Origin: Arthrobacter sp. ISL-5
GTDB taxonomy: Bacteria; Actinomycetota; Actinomycetes; Actinomycetales; Micrococcaceae
NCBI RefSeq assembly: GCF_018613835.1
Contig: NZ_JAGGPM010000015.1
Location: forward strand, 1 to 64,000
DNA: 64,000 nt
Direction of reading: 5' to 3'
Every line of letters starts with the position of its first letter. Position 1 is the stretch's first letter. Shown piece by piece: positions 6,901 through 16,619 of the stretch. Made by a program: the position numbers and the translations under genes. The notes under the pieces were generated by a model. The model was given only the letters and a program-made list of their open reading frames with translations, was not told the origin of the DNA and did no database searches.

Positions 6901-9900
6901 TTACTCGGGGGCGCCCGGTGCGGCGCGCCTGCCGGTGACCTTGGGGACCATGCCGGTGGTCCAATCCGCGAGCTCGTCGTCGACGTCGTCTGCCGGCGCA
7001 ATGCCCGGGCGTTCCTTCAGCTGCCGGAGCAGTGATTTCTTCTCCTTGCGCCCCTCCACCAGCCGGTACAGCACGGGGACCAGCACCAGGGTCAGCGCGG
7101 TGGAGGACACCAGGCCGCCGATCACCACGATGGCCAGCGGCTGGGAAATGAACCCGCCGCCGCCGGTCATGCCGAGGGCCATGGGCGTCAGGGCAAACAC
7201 GGTCGCCAGCGCCGTCATGAGGATGGGGCGCAGGCGCTGCCGCGCCCCGTGGGTGATGGCATCGGCCACCCTCATGCCGGGCCTGCCGCCGCGCGGCTTG
7301 CGGTACTGGTTGATCAGGTCGATGAGCACGATCGCGTTGGTCACCACAATCCCGACGAGCATCAGCATGCCGATCAGGGACGGCAGCCCCAGCGGCACCT
7401 TGGTGATCAGCAGCAGGGCAACGGCGCCCGTGGCCGCGAACGGCACCGAGACGAGGAGGATCAGCGGCTGGATGAGCGACTTGAAGGCGGCCACCATGAT
7501 CACATACACGATGGCGATGGCGGCGAGCAGCGCGAGTCCGAGCTGCCGGAAGGACTCAGCCTGCTGGGTGGTGGCCCCGCCGATCTGCGCGGTGACGCCG
7601 GCCGGAAGCTCCACGGATTTGAGGCGGTTCTGCACCTCGGTGCTGACGGCACCCAGGTTGGCGCCCGACGGCGTTACGGAGACTTGCGCGGTCCGCTGGC
7701 CGTTGCTTGAGGTGATGGAGACGGGGACGTCCACCCGTTCGACGGCGGCTATCTTGTCTAGTGGTACGGCACCGGACGCGGTGGGAAGCGGGATGTTGCG
7801 CACAGCCGCGATGCTCGTGAAGCGGGTCCCCTCGCCGATCCGGACGGGGAAGTCGTCCGTGTCGATGCGCACGGTGCCCGCGGGGACGGGACTGATGGTT
7901 GAGGCCAGCACGCCTGCCACCTGCTCTTCCGTCAGGCCGGCCGCCACCGCCTTGGCCCGGTCCACCTTGACCTGCACCACGGGCTGGCTTGCGGCCAGGT
8001 TGGTGGTCACCTCCGTGCTTCCGGGGACGCCCGCCATGGCCCGGACCATGGCGTCACTGGCCGTCCGGAGGTCTTCCGTGGTGGCGGCCTTGAGGGTGAT
8101 GTCCACCGTGGAGGAGGTGCCGAAGCCGCCCTGCTGGGATCCGACGGAAATCTTGCCGGCGCCGCCGACCTTGGCCAGTTCAGTGCGGACAGTCTCCTGC
8201 AGCTTCGCCTGGTTGGCTTTCTCTTCCGTGACCACGGTGAAGGTGGAGTTGGAGGACCCCGTGGAGGTCAGTGCCGTAAAGCCAGCCTGCGCATTGCCGG
8301 ATGTCACCTGGACGTCCCGGATGCCCTCGATGCCGCGCAGCACGTCCTCGAGTTTTTCTGCTGCCGCGCTGGTGTCGTCGAGGCTCGTGCCGGCCGGCAG
8401 CTCCTGCTTGACGGTCATGCTGTTTTCGCCGGACCTCCCCAGCAGGTCGGTGGCGAGCAGGGGTGTCATGGCCGCGGTCCCGCCCAGCACCAGGACGGCC
8501 GCGATCAACGTCACCACGGGGTGCTTCTGGGTCTTGGTGAGGACGGGGAGATACCCGCGCTGGAGCAGGCTGCGCTGCTCCGCCTCGTGGGCCCTGGCTT
8601 CGATGGCTCGAGGTGATTCGGGGGCAGTCCCGGCGGCGCCCGCATCCTTGGGTGACTTGAGGAACCAGTAGGCCAGGACGGGAACGATGGTCAGCGACAC
8701 CAGGAGCGATGACAGCAGCGCAATGGTGACCGTCAGGGCGAACGGGCGGAACAGCTCGCCGGCGAGGTCACCCACGAACGCAATGGGCAGGAAGACGGCC
8801 ACGGTGGTGAGCGTCGAGGCGGTGATGGCGCCGGCCACCTCGCGGATGGACGCCAGGATGGCGGTCAGCTTGGGCTCGCCGTAGCTGAGGTGCCGCTTGA
8901 TGTTTTCGATCACCACGATCGAGTCATCCACCACCCTGCCGATCGCGATGGTGAGCGCGCCCAGGGTGAGGATATTAAGCGAATACCCGGTGCCCGCGAG
9001 GCCGATGAAGGTGATCAGGAGCGACAGCGGGATGGAGACGGCGGTGACGAGGGTGGAGCGGACGGACATCAGGAAGACGAGGATGACGGCCACGGCGAAG
9101 CCCAGCCCCAGCAAGCCCTCCGTGGTGAGGTCCTTGATGGATTTCTCGATGAACGGCGCCTGGTCGAAGACCGGCGTGAACTTTGCGTTGGAACCGAGCT
9201 CGGCCTCCAGCTGCGCCAGCGAGTCCTTGACGGCGTGGGAGATGGCCACGGTGTCGCCCTCGGGCTTCTTGGTGACGGACACGGCCAGGGTTTCCTTGCC
9301 GTTGGTCCGCGTGATGGACGTCCGGGCATCGTCCTTAATGCTGACATCGGCCACCGAGCCGATCGTCGCACCGCCCTTCGCTCCGCCGAGAGGCAGGGCC
9401 TTCACCGCAGCGGTCGAGTCCACCGGGCTGCCGATCTGCAGGGACAGGCTCTGGCCCTTGTCCTCGATCGTGCCGGCGGGGACAAGGTCGCCATTGTTCG
9501 TCAGGGCGCTCCGGATCGACTGGATCGTCGCTCCGCTGGCGGCCATCTTGGCCGGGCGAGGCAGGATGAGGATGTGCCGGCTGGCGCCGCCGGTCACGTC
9601 GGCGCCGCGGACGCCGTCGAGCTTTAGCAGCCTCGGGACCGTCAGCCGCTGGAGGTCGGTGTTCAGCTCGCTGAGCGTCTTGTCAGAGGACACGGCGAGG
9701 AATACGATCGGGAAGTCGCTGATGCTGCCCGCGATGGCCTGCGGCTGGACGTCCTCCGGAAGGGTGCGCTTGGCGTTGGAAATCGCGCGGTCGATCTGGT
9801 TCCGGGCGCGGTCCAGGTTGGACCCGTAGGTGAACACCATACTGATCTGGGAGACGCCGTTGCGCGACGTCGACGACGTCGACTCCAGCCCCTCGACGCC

Positions 9901-10119
9901 GTTCAAAGCCGTTTCCAGCGGACGGCTCACCTGCTTGTCCACCACCTCTGGAGATGCCCCGGGCATCGACGTGATGACGGTGATCCGCGGGAACTCGATG
10001 GACGGAATGAGCTCCTGCTTAAGCGAGGACATGGTGATCACGCCGAACACCGAGGCAAAGATGGTGATCAGCGCGATCAGCGCACGGTTCCCGAGGGAAA
10101 GACTGGCCAGCCGGAACAT
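6901..10119 (-). CDS. RND-family efflux permease (HAE1/AcrB-like)
   Basis: About 1072 residues with the RND plan: TM1 near the N-terminus, a large extracytoplasmic domain, a TM2-6 block with GRVVDDSIVVIENI, a second large domain, and a TM8-12 block with GIVVTNAIVLIDLINQYR. It is a proton-driven exporter of drugs, lipids or peptides across the cytoplasmic membrane, similar in plan to Bacillus SwrC. The start is set at ATG 10119 (MFRLASLSL) because AGGAG lies 8 nt upstream. A longer reading frame to 10149 lacks such a site. No membrane-fusion protein or outer channel is adjacent, as expected for a monoderm. Confidence 0.92.
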   Translation of the reverse strand: MFRLASLSLGNRALIALITIFASVFGVITMSSLKQELIPSIEFPRITVITSMPGASPEVVDKQVSRPLETALNGVEGLESTSSTSRNGVSQISMVFTYGSNLDRARNQIDRAISNAKRTLPEDVQPQAIAGSISDFPIVFLAVSSDKTLSELNTDLQRLTVPRLLKLDGVRGADVTGGASRHILILPRPAKMAASGATIQSIRSALTNNGDLVPAGTIEDKGQSLSLQIGSPVDSTAAVKALPLGGAKGGATIGSVADVSIKDDARTSITRTNGKETLAVSVTKKPEGDTVAISHAVKDSLAQLEAELGSNAKFTPVFDQAPFIEKSIKDLTTEGLLGLGFAVAVILVFLMSVRSTLVTAVSIPLSLLITFIGLAGTGYSLNILTLGALTIAIGRVVDDSIVVIENIKRHLSYGEPKLTAILASIREVAGAITASTLTTVAVFLPIAFVGDLAGELFRPFALTVTIALLSSLLVSLTIVPVLAYWFLKSPKDAGAAGTAPESPRAIEARAHEAEQRSLLQRGYLPVLTKTQKHPVVTLIAAVLVLGGTAAMTPLLATDLLGRSGENSMTVKQELPAGTSLDDTSAAAEKLEDVLRGIEGIRDVQVTSGNAQAGFTALTSTGSSNSTFTVVTEEKANQAKLQETVRTELAKVGGAGKISVGSQQGGFGTSSTVDITLKAATTEDLRTASDAMVRAMAGVPGSTEVTTNLAASQPVVQVKVDRAKAVAAGLTEEQVAGVLASTISPVPAGTVRIDTDDFPVRIGEGTRFTSIAAVRNIPLPTASGAVPLDKIAAVERVDVPVSITSSNGQRTAQVSVTPSGANLGAVSTEVQNRLKSVELPAGVTAQIGGATTQQAESFRQLGLALLAAIAIVYVIMVAAFKSLIQPLILLVSVPFAATGAVALLLITKVPLGLPSLIGMLMLVGIVVTNAIVLIDLINQYRKPRGGRPGMRVADAITHGARQRLRPILMTALATVFALTPMALGMTGGGGFISQPLAIVVIGGLVSSTALTLVLVPVLYRLVEGRKEKKSLLRQLKERPGIAPADDVDDELADWTTGMVPKVTGRRAAPGAPE

Positions 10120-10185
10120 CGCTTGGTCTCCTGGTGGGTCGACGGACAATTGCTTGGTGGAGCCTGCCGCAACCCGGACAGGGTA

Positions 10186-11691
10186 TTAGCGATTGACGGC
10201 CGGCGAGGCCTCCAGCTGGAGGGCCTTGGCCGTGGCCTTTTCAAGCTCCGACGCCAGCTCAGGGTTGTCGTTGAGCTTGACGCCGTAGCCGGGCATCATC
10301 TCCTTGAGCTTGGACTGCCAGCCCTTGAAATTCTTCGGGAAGGACTTCTGCAGCACCTCGATCATGATCGGAACGGCGGTGGAAGCGCCCGGCGACGCGC
10401 CGAGCAGGGCGCCGATGGAGCCGTCGCGGGCGGCGATCACCTCGGTGCCGAACTGCAGGACACCGCCCTTCTTCGGATCCTTCTTGATGATCTGCACACG
10501 CTGGCCGGCGGTGATAAGTTCCCAGTCGCCGTCCTTGGCTTCGGGGTAGTACTCGCGCAGTGCCTCAACCTTGTCCCCGTGGCGCTTGGCCACTTCCTTG
10601 ACCAGGTACGCCGTGAGGTCCATGTTGTCCTTGGCCACGGCCAGCATGGGAATGATGTTGCCGGGACGGATAGACAGCGGGAGGTCGAGGTAGCTGCTGG
10701 TCTTCAGGAAGTTCGTGGAGAAGCCGGCGTACGGGCCGAACAGGAGCGAGCGCTTGCCGCCGACGTAGCGGGTGTCCAGGTGCGGAACGGACATGGGCGG
10801 CGCGCCGACCGAGGCCTGGCCATAGACCTTGGCGTTGTGCTGGGACGCGAGGGACGGGTCCGTGCAGCGGAAGAACTGGCCTGAAACGGGGAACCCGCCA
10901 TAACCCTTGCTCTCCGGGATGCCGGAAGCCTGCAGCAGGCGCAGTGCGCCGCCGCCCGCCCCGACGAACACAAACTTGGCGCGGATGCTGCCGCGTTCCC
11001 CGGAAGCCGGGTGCTTGAGCGAAAGGTCCCAGCCGCCGTCGGACGCCCGCTTGACGTCGGTGACGTCATGGCCGTAGTTGATCTCGACGCCGTTGTTGCC
11101 AAGGTAGGTGGTCAGCTCCCGGGTCAGTGCCCCGAAGTCGACGTCGGTGCCCTCCGCGGCGCGCGTCGCGGCGATGCGCTCCTTGGGGTCGCGGCCCTTG
11201 ACGATGAGCGGAGCCCACTTGCCGATCTGGGCGAAATCCTCGGAGTACTCCATGCTGTGGAACAGCGGGTGCTGCTTGAGCGCGTCATAGCGTGTCTTGA
11301 GGAAGTTGGAGTTGTCCTGCCCAATGACGAAACTCATATGCGGGACCGTGTTGATGAAGCCCTTGGGCGATCCGATCAGGGAGTTGGTCACGAGGTGCGA
11401 CCAGAACTGGCGGGACAGCTGGAACTGCTCGTTGATGTGCAGTGCCTTGGAGGGGTCCACCGAGCCGTCTTTGGCTGCGGGGGAGTAATTAAGCTCACAC
11501 AGGGCAGCATGTCCGGTGCCGGCGTTGTTCCACGGTCCCGAGCTCTCGAGGCCGGCTTCGTCGAGGCGCTCAAAGAGGGAAACGGTCCAGTTGGGTTCAA
11601 GCTGCTTGATGAACGCACCCAGCGTGGCGCTCATGATGCCGCCGCCAATCAGGACGACGTCGGCATGTTGGGTCTTGGAAATGAAGGTCAC
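10186..11691 (-). CDS. mqo: Malate:quinone oxidoreductase
   Basis: About 501 residues, the usual length of MQO. The FAD-binding Rossmann motif [14 protein letters not shown] is at the N-terminus, and [22 protein letters not shown] and [13 protein letters not shown] are family signatures. It is a peripheral membrane flavoprotein that oxidises malate to oxaloacetate and reduces (mena)quinone, bypassing NAD-linked malate dehydrogenase in the TCA cycle. The start is GTG at 11691 with GGAG 7 nt upstream. The longer frame to 11748 adds a Cys-rich tail with no family support. Confidence 0.96.
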   Translation of the reverse strand: MTFISKTQHADVVLIGGGIMSATLGAFIKQLEPNWTVSLFERLDEAGLESSGPWNNAGTGHAALCELNYSPAAKDGSVDPSKALHINEQFQLSRQFWSHLVTNSLIGSPKGFINTVPHMSFVIGQDNSNFLKTRYDALKQHPLFHSMEYSEDFAQIGKWAPLIVKGRDPKERIAATRAAEGTDVDFGALTRELTTYLGNNGVEINYGHDVTDVKRASDGGWDLSLKHPASGERGSIRAKFVFVGAGGGALRLLQASGIPESKGYGGFPVSGQFFRCTDPSLASQHNAKVYGQASVGAPPMSVPHLDTRYVGGKRSLLFGPYAGFSTNFLKTSSYLDLPLSIRPGNIIPMLAVAKDNMDLTAYLVKEVAKRHGDKVEALREYYPEAKDGDWELITAGQRVQIIKKDPKKGGVLQFGTEVIAARDGSIGALLGASPGASTAVPIMIEVLQKSFPKNFKGWQSKLKEMMPGYGVKLNDNPELASELEKATAKALQLEASPAVNR

Positions 11692-11770
11692 AATCAGTCT
11701 CCGATAGCAGCGGCTCTGGCTGTCACAGAATATCCCTGCACCGCCCACTAACTGAAATTGGTCCCGCCCG

Positions 11771-13444
11771 TCAAGGCCTTAGCTGGACCTTGGTGAAAAC
11801 TTCATTTAATACCGGCGAGGCGGGGTAGCTGATGACCCGGTCGGACAGCGCCAGCGCCGAAATGGGGAACGCGATGGGGACGGCCGGAACGGTCTCGGCG
11901 ATCTGGGCATTGATGGTCTGGTACTGCTCGGTGCGTTCCTTGCCGTCGGGCAGGCCGCGCGCCCGGTCGATCTTGGAGAAGACCTGGGGGTCCTGGTATC
12001 CGAACTCGCCGTTCTTCTCGCCGAACAGCGGCGCCAGGAAGTTGTCCGCGTCCGAATAGGAGCCGTTCCAGCCGAGCAGGTGGAAGGCATGGTCGCCGGG
12101 GGACTGCACCTTCTGCAGATAGCCGTCGGACCAGTCGACGGGAACGGGCCTGATGTTGAAGCCCACGGCCGTGAGCTGCCGGCTGATCTCGGCATAGACC
12201 TTCTCCGGCGTGGGCAGATAAGGCCGGGTCGCGTTCATGGGGTAATAGAACTTGAGCGGCTCGCCCTTGTAGCCTGCCTCCGCCAGGAGTTCCTGGGCCT
12301 TGGCAGGGTTGTGTCCCAGGGCGGGTGCATTGTTGTTGAACCCGCTCAGCTTGGGCGGCACGAACTGCGAAGCCTGGGCGGTGTTGTCGATGAAGAAGCG
12401 CCGGATGAGGGTGTCTTTGTCGATGGCCAGCTCGACTGCCTGCCTGATCTTGAGGTCCTGCAGGGCCGGAACCTCCTGGTTCATGCCCAGGTACATCACC
12501 GAAAACGGGTCACGCTGGATGATCTGCTGTCCGCGCTTGACGAGCTGGTCGAAGTTTCCCACCGTCACGGCGTCATAGCCGTCGATCTTGCCGTCGAGCA
12601 GGGCCTGGAGCCGGGTCTGCGGATGGTCGTAGGTGACGAACCTGATGGTGCCGATCTGGCCCCTGTCGCCCCAGTAGTCCTTGTTGGTGACCAGGGTGAC
12701 GCTCGTGCTGTCCCAGGCGGAGAACCGGAACGGCCCCGTGCCTACGGGGTGCCTGGCGTAGTCGGAGAGGACCTGGCCGCCGCGGGTGCGGTTGAGGACA
12801 TCGGCCCGTCCCGCGGCGAGTGCCTTGGGGGAGGAGATGGCGAACGCAGGCAGGGTCAGGGCCTGGAGAAATCCCGTGAAGCGTTCCGTGAGGTCGATCC
12901 GCACGCGCAGCGGCGACAGCGCCGTGCAGGCCTTGAAGACGGAGAGGCCCGCTTGATCGGCGTGTTCCTTGAAGACGCCCTTGAAGGTGGTGCCCGGAGC
13001 CTGGTTCCGGATCGCTTCGGAGAAGTTGAACCAGCGCTCAAAGTTGGTGCAGACGGCCTCGGCGTTGAACAGGGAGCCGTCGTGGAACGTGATGCCGGAG
13101 CGCAGAGTAAAGGTATAGGAGCGGCCGTCCGCTGACGCAGTCCATTCGGTGGCGAGCAGGGGCGTCGGTTCGCCCGTGGTCTGGTTGACGCCCACGAGTC
13201 CCTCAAGGACCTGGCGGGTGACGCGCTGGGACTCGACGTCGTTGGCCAGGGCAGGGTCCAGGCCCAGCGGCTGGGAGGCGGTACCGAACGCGAAGGTGGC
13301 CGAGGGGCTCGTCGGCGTGGGGGTAGCGCTCACGGCCGCGGTGGAGGGCGCGGGATCCGGCTCGCCGGTGCAGGAAGTGAGCGTCAAGCCCAGAAGAACT
13401 GCACCGGTTTTGATGGCCGTACGGCGCGTCATACTGCTGGGCAC
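11771..13444 (-). CDS. ABC-transporter solute-binding lipoprotein, family 5 (peptide/opine type)
   Basis: 557 residues. The lipoprotein signal peptide carries Arg residues ([21 protein letters not shown]) and a lipobox LTSC; a Thr/Pro/Ser linker follows. The body shows the SBP_bac_5 signatures [34 protein letters not shown] and [16 protein letters not shown]. It would capture oligopeptides or similar ligands outside the membrane. The start is GTG 13444, preceded by AGAGGTGA with 7-nt spacing. No permease or ATPase genes lie beside it, so the transporter core must be elsewhere or the gene is an orphan. Confidence 0.92.
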   Translation of the reverse strand: MPSSMTRRTAIKTGAVLLGLTLTSCTGEPDPAPSTAAVSATPTPTSPSATFAFGTASQPLGLDPALANDVESQRVTRQVLEGLVGVNQTTGEPTPLLATEWTASADGRSYTFTLRSGITFHDGSLFNAEAVCTNFERWFNFSEAIRNQAPGTTFKGVFKEHADQAGLSVFKACTALSPLRVRIDLTERFTGFLQALTLPAFAISSPKALAAGRADVLNRTRGGQVLSDYARHPVGTGPFRFSAWDSTSVTLVTNKDYWGDRGQIGTIRFVTYDHPQTRLQALLDGKIDGYDAVTVGNFDQLVKRGQQIIQRDPFSVMYLGMNQEVPALQDLKIRQAVELAIDKDTLIRRFFIDNTAQASQFVPPKLSGFNNNAPALGHNPAKAQELLAEAGYKGEPLKFYYPMNATRPYLPTPEKVYAEISRQLTAVGFNIRPVPVDWSDGYLQKVQSPGDHAFHLLGWNGSYSDADNFLAPLFGEKNGEFGYQDPQVFSKIDRARGLPDGKERTEQYQTINAQIAETVPAVPIAFPISALALSDRVISYPASPVLNEVFTKVQLRP

Positions 13445-13600
13445 TGAATTATCACCTCTGGGCTGCTGGACTGCTGGGCTGCACGTGGGCGGCTACGGTC
13501 TGCTGGCCCCGACCCCCATTCTAGTTGACGGGCAGGCTCCCCTTGACGGACCCGGCGCTCAGGACACGCAAACGCGAACGGACATGGCGGGCACAGCAAA

Positions 13601-13635
13601 GCCGTGGCCCGCACCTCGCGGGTGCGGACCACGGC
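13601..13635 (-). terminator. Hairpin terminator downstream of the fasciclin gene
   Basis: A 15-bp stem with one mismatch (13601-13615 with 13621-13635) and a 5-nt loop, followed on the minus strand by a short TTTGCTGT tract. It lies 57 bp past the stop of the fasciclin gene. Confidence 0.65.
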
Positions 13636-13691
13636 CTTTCCTTTGCCGGATGGAGTCCCAGTTCTCCTCCGGGCCGGAGTATCAGCAGGGA

Positions 13692-14363
13692 CTACTTGGG
13701 CATCAGCACCGAGTCGACCAGGTAAACAGTGGCGTTGGCCGTCTGTACGCCGCCGCAGATCACGTTGGCACCGTCAACCTTGAGGGCATCCTTGCTGCCG
13801 GTCACGGTTACCGAACCGCCCTGGACCGTCTTGTGGGTGCCCACGATCTTGTCAGGAGTGATCTGGCCAGGGACAACGTGGTAGGTGAGGATCTTGCTCA
13901 GCAGGGCGTCGTCCTTCTTGAGCGTTTCGATCGTGGCGGCGTCGATCTTGGCGAAGGCGTCGTCAACCGGTGCGAAGACAGTGAACTCGCTGCCGTTCAG
14001 CGTGTCCACCAGGTCAACCTTCGGGTTGAGTTTGCCGGAAACTGCGGCCGTGAGCGTCTTCAGGAGCGGGTTGTTCGAGGCGGCCACGGCCACCGGGTCA
14101 AGTGCCATGCCCGAGACTGAACCCGCACCGCTGGGGACCTTCTCCGCGTAGCCGGCGCAGCCGGGGCCAGCCAGGTTGGCTGCGGGGTCCATGGCTGCCG
14201 CGGAAGTTTCCGACGGCGACGGCGCCATGCTGGAGGCGGACGGTTCAGCTGCGGCGGAGGAGCTGGGAGCCGTCGTGGCCGAACCGCCGCAAGCGGTCAG
14301 GCTGAGCAGGGCTGCGGCTGCAACACCTGCAACGGTGAAAGTTGTGCGCTTGAATGACTGCAT
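13692..14363 (-). CDS. Fasciclin (FAS1) domain lipoprotein
   Basis: 223 residues: a lipoprotein signal with lipobox LTAC (Cys25), a Ser/Ala/Pro-rich linker to about residue 65, then one FAS1 domain. The FAS1 marks are [40 protein letters not shown] and the final [13 protein letters not shown]. Bacterial FAS1 lipoproteins such as MPB70/MPT83 act in surface adhesion or envelope interactions; the exact role here is unknown. AAGGAG precedes the ATG. Transcription ends at the hairpin near 13601. Confidence 0.93.
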   Translation of the reverse strand: MQSFKRTTFTVAGVAAAALLSLTACGGSATTAPSSSAAAEPSASSMAPSPSETSAAAMDPAANLAGPGCAGYAEKVPSGAGSVSGMALDPVAVAASNNPLLKTLTAAVSGKLNPKVDLVDTLNGSEFTVFAPVDDAFAKIDAATIETLKKDDALLSKILTYHVVPGQITPDKIVGTHKTVQGGSVTVTGSKDALKVDGANVICGGVQTANATVYLVDSVLMPK

Positions 14364-14679
14364 TTCGATTCTCCTTGGTTGTGCCGATCATTGCCTGCGG
14401 AGAACGGTTTCCGTCCCCCGTCCATTGGCCCTATTCCGACTGTGGGGCACCGACCCTTGGTTGGTGTCTCAATGGGTATTCGGCCAATGGGCGGCCACGG
14501 ATGGGTGAACCGGAAAGAACTTTTTTGAGCGGGCCGGCTTTCGCTGCAGCCGCGCCGGAGGATCCGCTGCTTAAACGCCGGAATCCCGGGTTAAACGCCG
14601 GAATCCCGGGCCGAGGGGCCCGGGATTCCGTGCTGTGCAGCATTCGTGTTGCAGTGTTGTGCACCGCGGTTTGGCTTTG
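14364..14679. other. Intergenic region between fasciclin gene and tRNA-Leu
   Basis: No coding gene is supported. The stretch holds an inverted pair CCATTGGCC (14422-14430) and GGCCAATGG (14482-14490) upstream of the fasciclin gene. Nearer the tRNA lies the duplicated hairpin at 14571-14630. The ribosome-binding site and presumably the promoter of the fasciclin gene lie at its lower-coordinate end. Confidence 0.6.
14571..14630 (-). terminator. Strong hairpin with a duplicated arm, 3' of tRNA-Leu
   Basis: A perfect 14-bp stem (14599-14612 with 14617-14630, loop GAGG) starts 50 nt past the tRNA-Leu 3' end on the minus strand. The 20-mer at 14571-14590 is repeated exactly at 14591-14610, so either copy can pair with the opposite arm. 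There is no T-run, so terminator function is tentative. Confidence 0.55.
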
Positions 14680-14761
14680 TGCGCAAGGGGGGACTTGAAC
14701 CCCCACGCCCGAAGGCACAGGAACCTAAATCCTGCGTGTCTGCCAATTTCACCACTCGCGC
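14680..14761 (-). tRNA. tRNA-Leu(TAG)
   Basis: An 82-nt cloverleaf with acceptor GCGCGAG / CTTGCGC, discriminator A, anticodon stem CAGGA / TCCTG enclosing loop TTTAGGT (anticodon TAG), a class II variable arm (TGCCTTCGGGCG), and T-arm GGGGGTTCAAGTCCCCC. CCA is not encoded. Confidence 0.95.
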
Positions 14762-14856
14762 CCGGCTCCACCTGGCGCCTTCTGCCTGCTGTGACCGGCA
14801 GAAAAACGTACGACGGCGGATGCCAGCCTTTATTGTACCGTCAGCCGCGTGTGCCG

Positions 14857-15339
14857 TCAGTTGCCGGCTTCCGCCAGCTTCAGGTCCTTGCGAAGCTTCG
14901 CGACATGGCCTGTCGCCCGGACGTTGTACTGGGCCACGGCGACCTTGCCGTCCGGATCCACCACAACGGTCGAACGGATGAGGCCGTCGTAGGTCCGCCC
15001 GTAGTTCTTCTTCTCGCCCCACGCAGCGTAGGCCTCGGCAACGGCATGGGTGTCGTCGGACAGGAGCGGGAACGTCAGGCCTTCGGACTCAGCAAATGCC
15101 GCCAGCTTGCTGACGGGGTCAGGCGAGATTCCCAGTACGTCGTAGCCCGCGGCCTGCAGCGAGGCGAGGCTGTCCCGGAAGTCGCACGCCTGTTTCGTGC
15201 ACCCCGGGGTAGCGGCGGCCGGATAAAAGTAAATGATGGTGTTCCGGCCCCGGTAGTCGTTGAGGCTGACGTCTGCTCCGGCCGAGTCCTTCAATGTAAA
15301 TCCGGGTGCGGTGTCGCCCGGGATGAGTCTTTCAGCCAA
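14857..15339 (-). CDS. bcp: Thioredoxin-dependent peroxiredoxin (Bcp/PrxQ type)
   Basis: 160 residues from a TTG start at 15339, chosen because AAGGAG lies 6 nt upstream and the family begins just here (AERLIPGDTAPGFTL). The peroxidatic Cys47 and resolving Cys52 appear in TPGCTKQACDFRD, the five-apart arrangement of PrxQ enzymes. It reduces hydrogen peroxide and organic hydroperoxides in the cytosol using thioredoxin. It is divergent from a MarR-type regulator gene 86 bp away, a plausible but unproven regulator. Confidence 0.94.
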   Translation of the reverse strand: MAERLIPGDTAPGFTLKDSAGADVSLNDYRGRNTIIYFYPAAATPGCTKQACDFRDSLASLQAAGYDVLGISPDPVSKLAAFAESEGLTFPLLSDDTHAVAEAYAAWGEKKNYGRTYDGLIRSTVVVDPDGKVAVAQYNVRATGHVAKLRKDLKLAEAGN

Positions 15340-15412
15340 AGTATTCTCCTTGTTTGCGTGCGGGACATTTAAGCTTAGTAAGGCTTGCGGGCGGTCACCA
15401 ATCCACACTGGC

Positions 15413-15428
15413 TATACTTGTTGGTATG
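15413..15428 (+). promoter_or_regulatory. Leaderless promoter of the MarR gene
   Basis: TATACT at 15413-15418 is 7 nt before the ATG at 15426, which places the expected transcription start on the start codon. No Shine-Dalgarno sequence is present and the -35 is weak. Confidence 0.6.
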
Positions 15429-15914
15429 CCTGATATGGATCGCTGGCCCACTGGGCGCCTCTTGTCCACGGCGGCACGTCTCGTTGAACACTCCTGGAAT
15501 GAAAAGCTGGGTGCCATCGGCTTGACCCACGCCGGTGTGATTGCCATCGAGGTTCTCTACAACAACGGTCCCATGACGCAGGCCCAGCTGGCTCAGCTGG
15601 TGCGCGTCCAGGCCCAGACCATGGGCAAAACGCTCAGCCGGCTCGAAGCGCACGGACACATCGTGCGCCAGCGCAGCACATCTGATCGCCGCAGCCACGT
15701 CGTTTCACTGACTGAGCGTGGCACCGAGGCAGTGGCTGCCGCAGCGGACATGGAGCGGTCCGTGCTTGCCGCAGCATCCATCGATCCGGATGTCCTCCGG
15801 CAGGAACTTAAGGCCGTGGTCCGGGAGCTTGCCACCCGATTCGCATCCCCGGAGACGACCGCCATCGTGGCGAGCGCCGATTCAGGGCTGGCCGAGGCCC
15901 GCTCCTTCGACTGA
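15426..15914 (+). CDS. MarR-family transcriptional regulator
   Basis: 162 residues starting at MPDMDRWPTGRLLSTAAR. The winged helix (GPMTQAQLAQLVRVQAQTMGKTLSRLEAHGHIVRQRSTSDRRSHVVSLTERG) carries the D-R-R wing of the MarR family. It contains no cysteine, so thiol-based OhrR-type sensing is not supported. The frame stays open upstream to 15354, but the conserved protein and the promoter point to ATG 15426. It is divergent from bcp; regulation of bcp or of itself is the simplest guess. Confidence 0.88.
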   Translation: MPDMDRWPTGRLLSTAARLVEHSWNEKLGAIGLTHAGVIAIEVLYNNGPMTQAQLAQLVRVQAQTMGKTLSRLEAHGHIVRQRSTSDRRSHVVSLTERGTEAVAAAADMERSVLAAASIDPDVLRQELKAVVRELATRFASPETTAIVASADSGLAEARSFD

Positions 15915-16030
15915 CAGAAGCAACGTTCGTTGACGCCCCCGGGCGACGCCGCCTGAATCCTCCTCATTCGCCCTGGTTGACGGCGCGTCAAGGGAGGGGC
16001 ACACTGGCCACATATTTGTGAGTCCTGGAG

Positions 16031-16567
16031 ATGGGCGGACAAGGCATGCCTGAAGACCAAACTGCTGGCCGCGGCCCCAACTCCGGACGAAGCCGGAGCC
16101 CCCTCGTACGCCGTGTCATCCTTCCCGATTTCATCGTTGTGTCGCTGGCACCCATCGCGGAGAACGTTACGTACAAGCTCGCAACCCAAGGCAGGCAGAC
16201 GTGGCTCTTTCAGGATCTGGGCTACATGCTCGGCGCGGGCCTCCTCATCGTCATCACGTTCTATGGCATCTGGATCCACCAGCGGGACGACCGGAAGCTT
16301 CCCCCGGCTGAGGCCATGCGCGACGCCATTGCTGCCACTGTGGTTCTCCTGTACCTGGTGCTGGTCTCGTGGGCAACCTTCTTCGCGCCGGGCCCCCGGG
16401 GTCTCCTGCCGGACCAGCTCCTTGCGTCACTGACCACTGTCACCGGCGTCGTCATCGCTTTTTATTTCGTCTCCACCGCGGCGGCCAGCAAGTGGTCACC
16501 GAAGCCACCCTGGGCCGGTGAGCCTGCCGTTCAAGAGCAGAGTGCAACAGAAAAGGACCAGCGCTAA
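16031..16567 (+). CDS. Hypothetical membrane protein
   Basis: 178 residues, not matched to a family I can name. A hydrophilic N-terminus of about 35 residues precedes hydrophobic segments near 59-81 (YMLGAGLLIVITFYGIWI), 94-116 (AIAATVVLLYLVLVSWATFFA) and 127-150 (LLASLTTVTGVVIAFYFVSTAA). An amphipathic stretch (DFIVVSLAPIAENV) may be a fourth. The C-terminal tail is charged and cytosolic if the N-terminus is outside. The start could instead be ATG 16046 (MPEDQTAG). A short palindrome TTGACG-GCG-CGTCAA lies upstream at 15977-15991. Confidence 0.65.
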   Translation: MGGQGMPEDQTAGRGPNSGRSRSPLVRRVILPDFIVVSLAPIAENVTYKLATQGRQTWLFQDLGYMLGAGLLIVITFYGIWIHQRDDRKLPPAEAMRDAIAATVVLLYLVLVSWATFFAPGPRGLLPDQLLASLTTVTGVVIAFYFVSTAAASKWSPKPPWAGEPAVQEQSATEKDQR

Positions 16568-16619
16568 TCCCGCCCGGGCGTGACCGGCGCCCCTCGAGTC
16601 CTTCCTGTTCGCTGACGGG

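Noticed and set aside
10120..10149. Ten-codon N-terminal extension of the RND permease
   Set aside because: The upstream start lacks a ribosome-binding site, whereas ATG 10119 has AGGAG 8 nt before it and gives the usual N-terminus.
11692..11748. N-terminal extension of Mqo
   Set aside because: The added Cys/Arg-rich residues are not part of the family, and GTG 11691 has a proper GGAG site.
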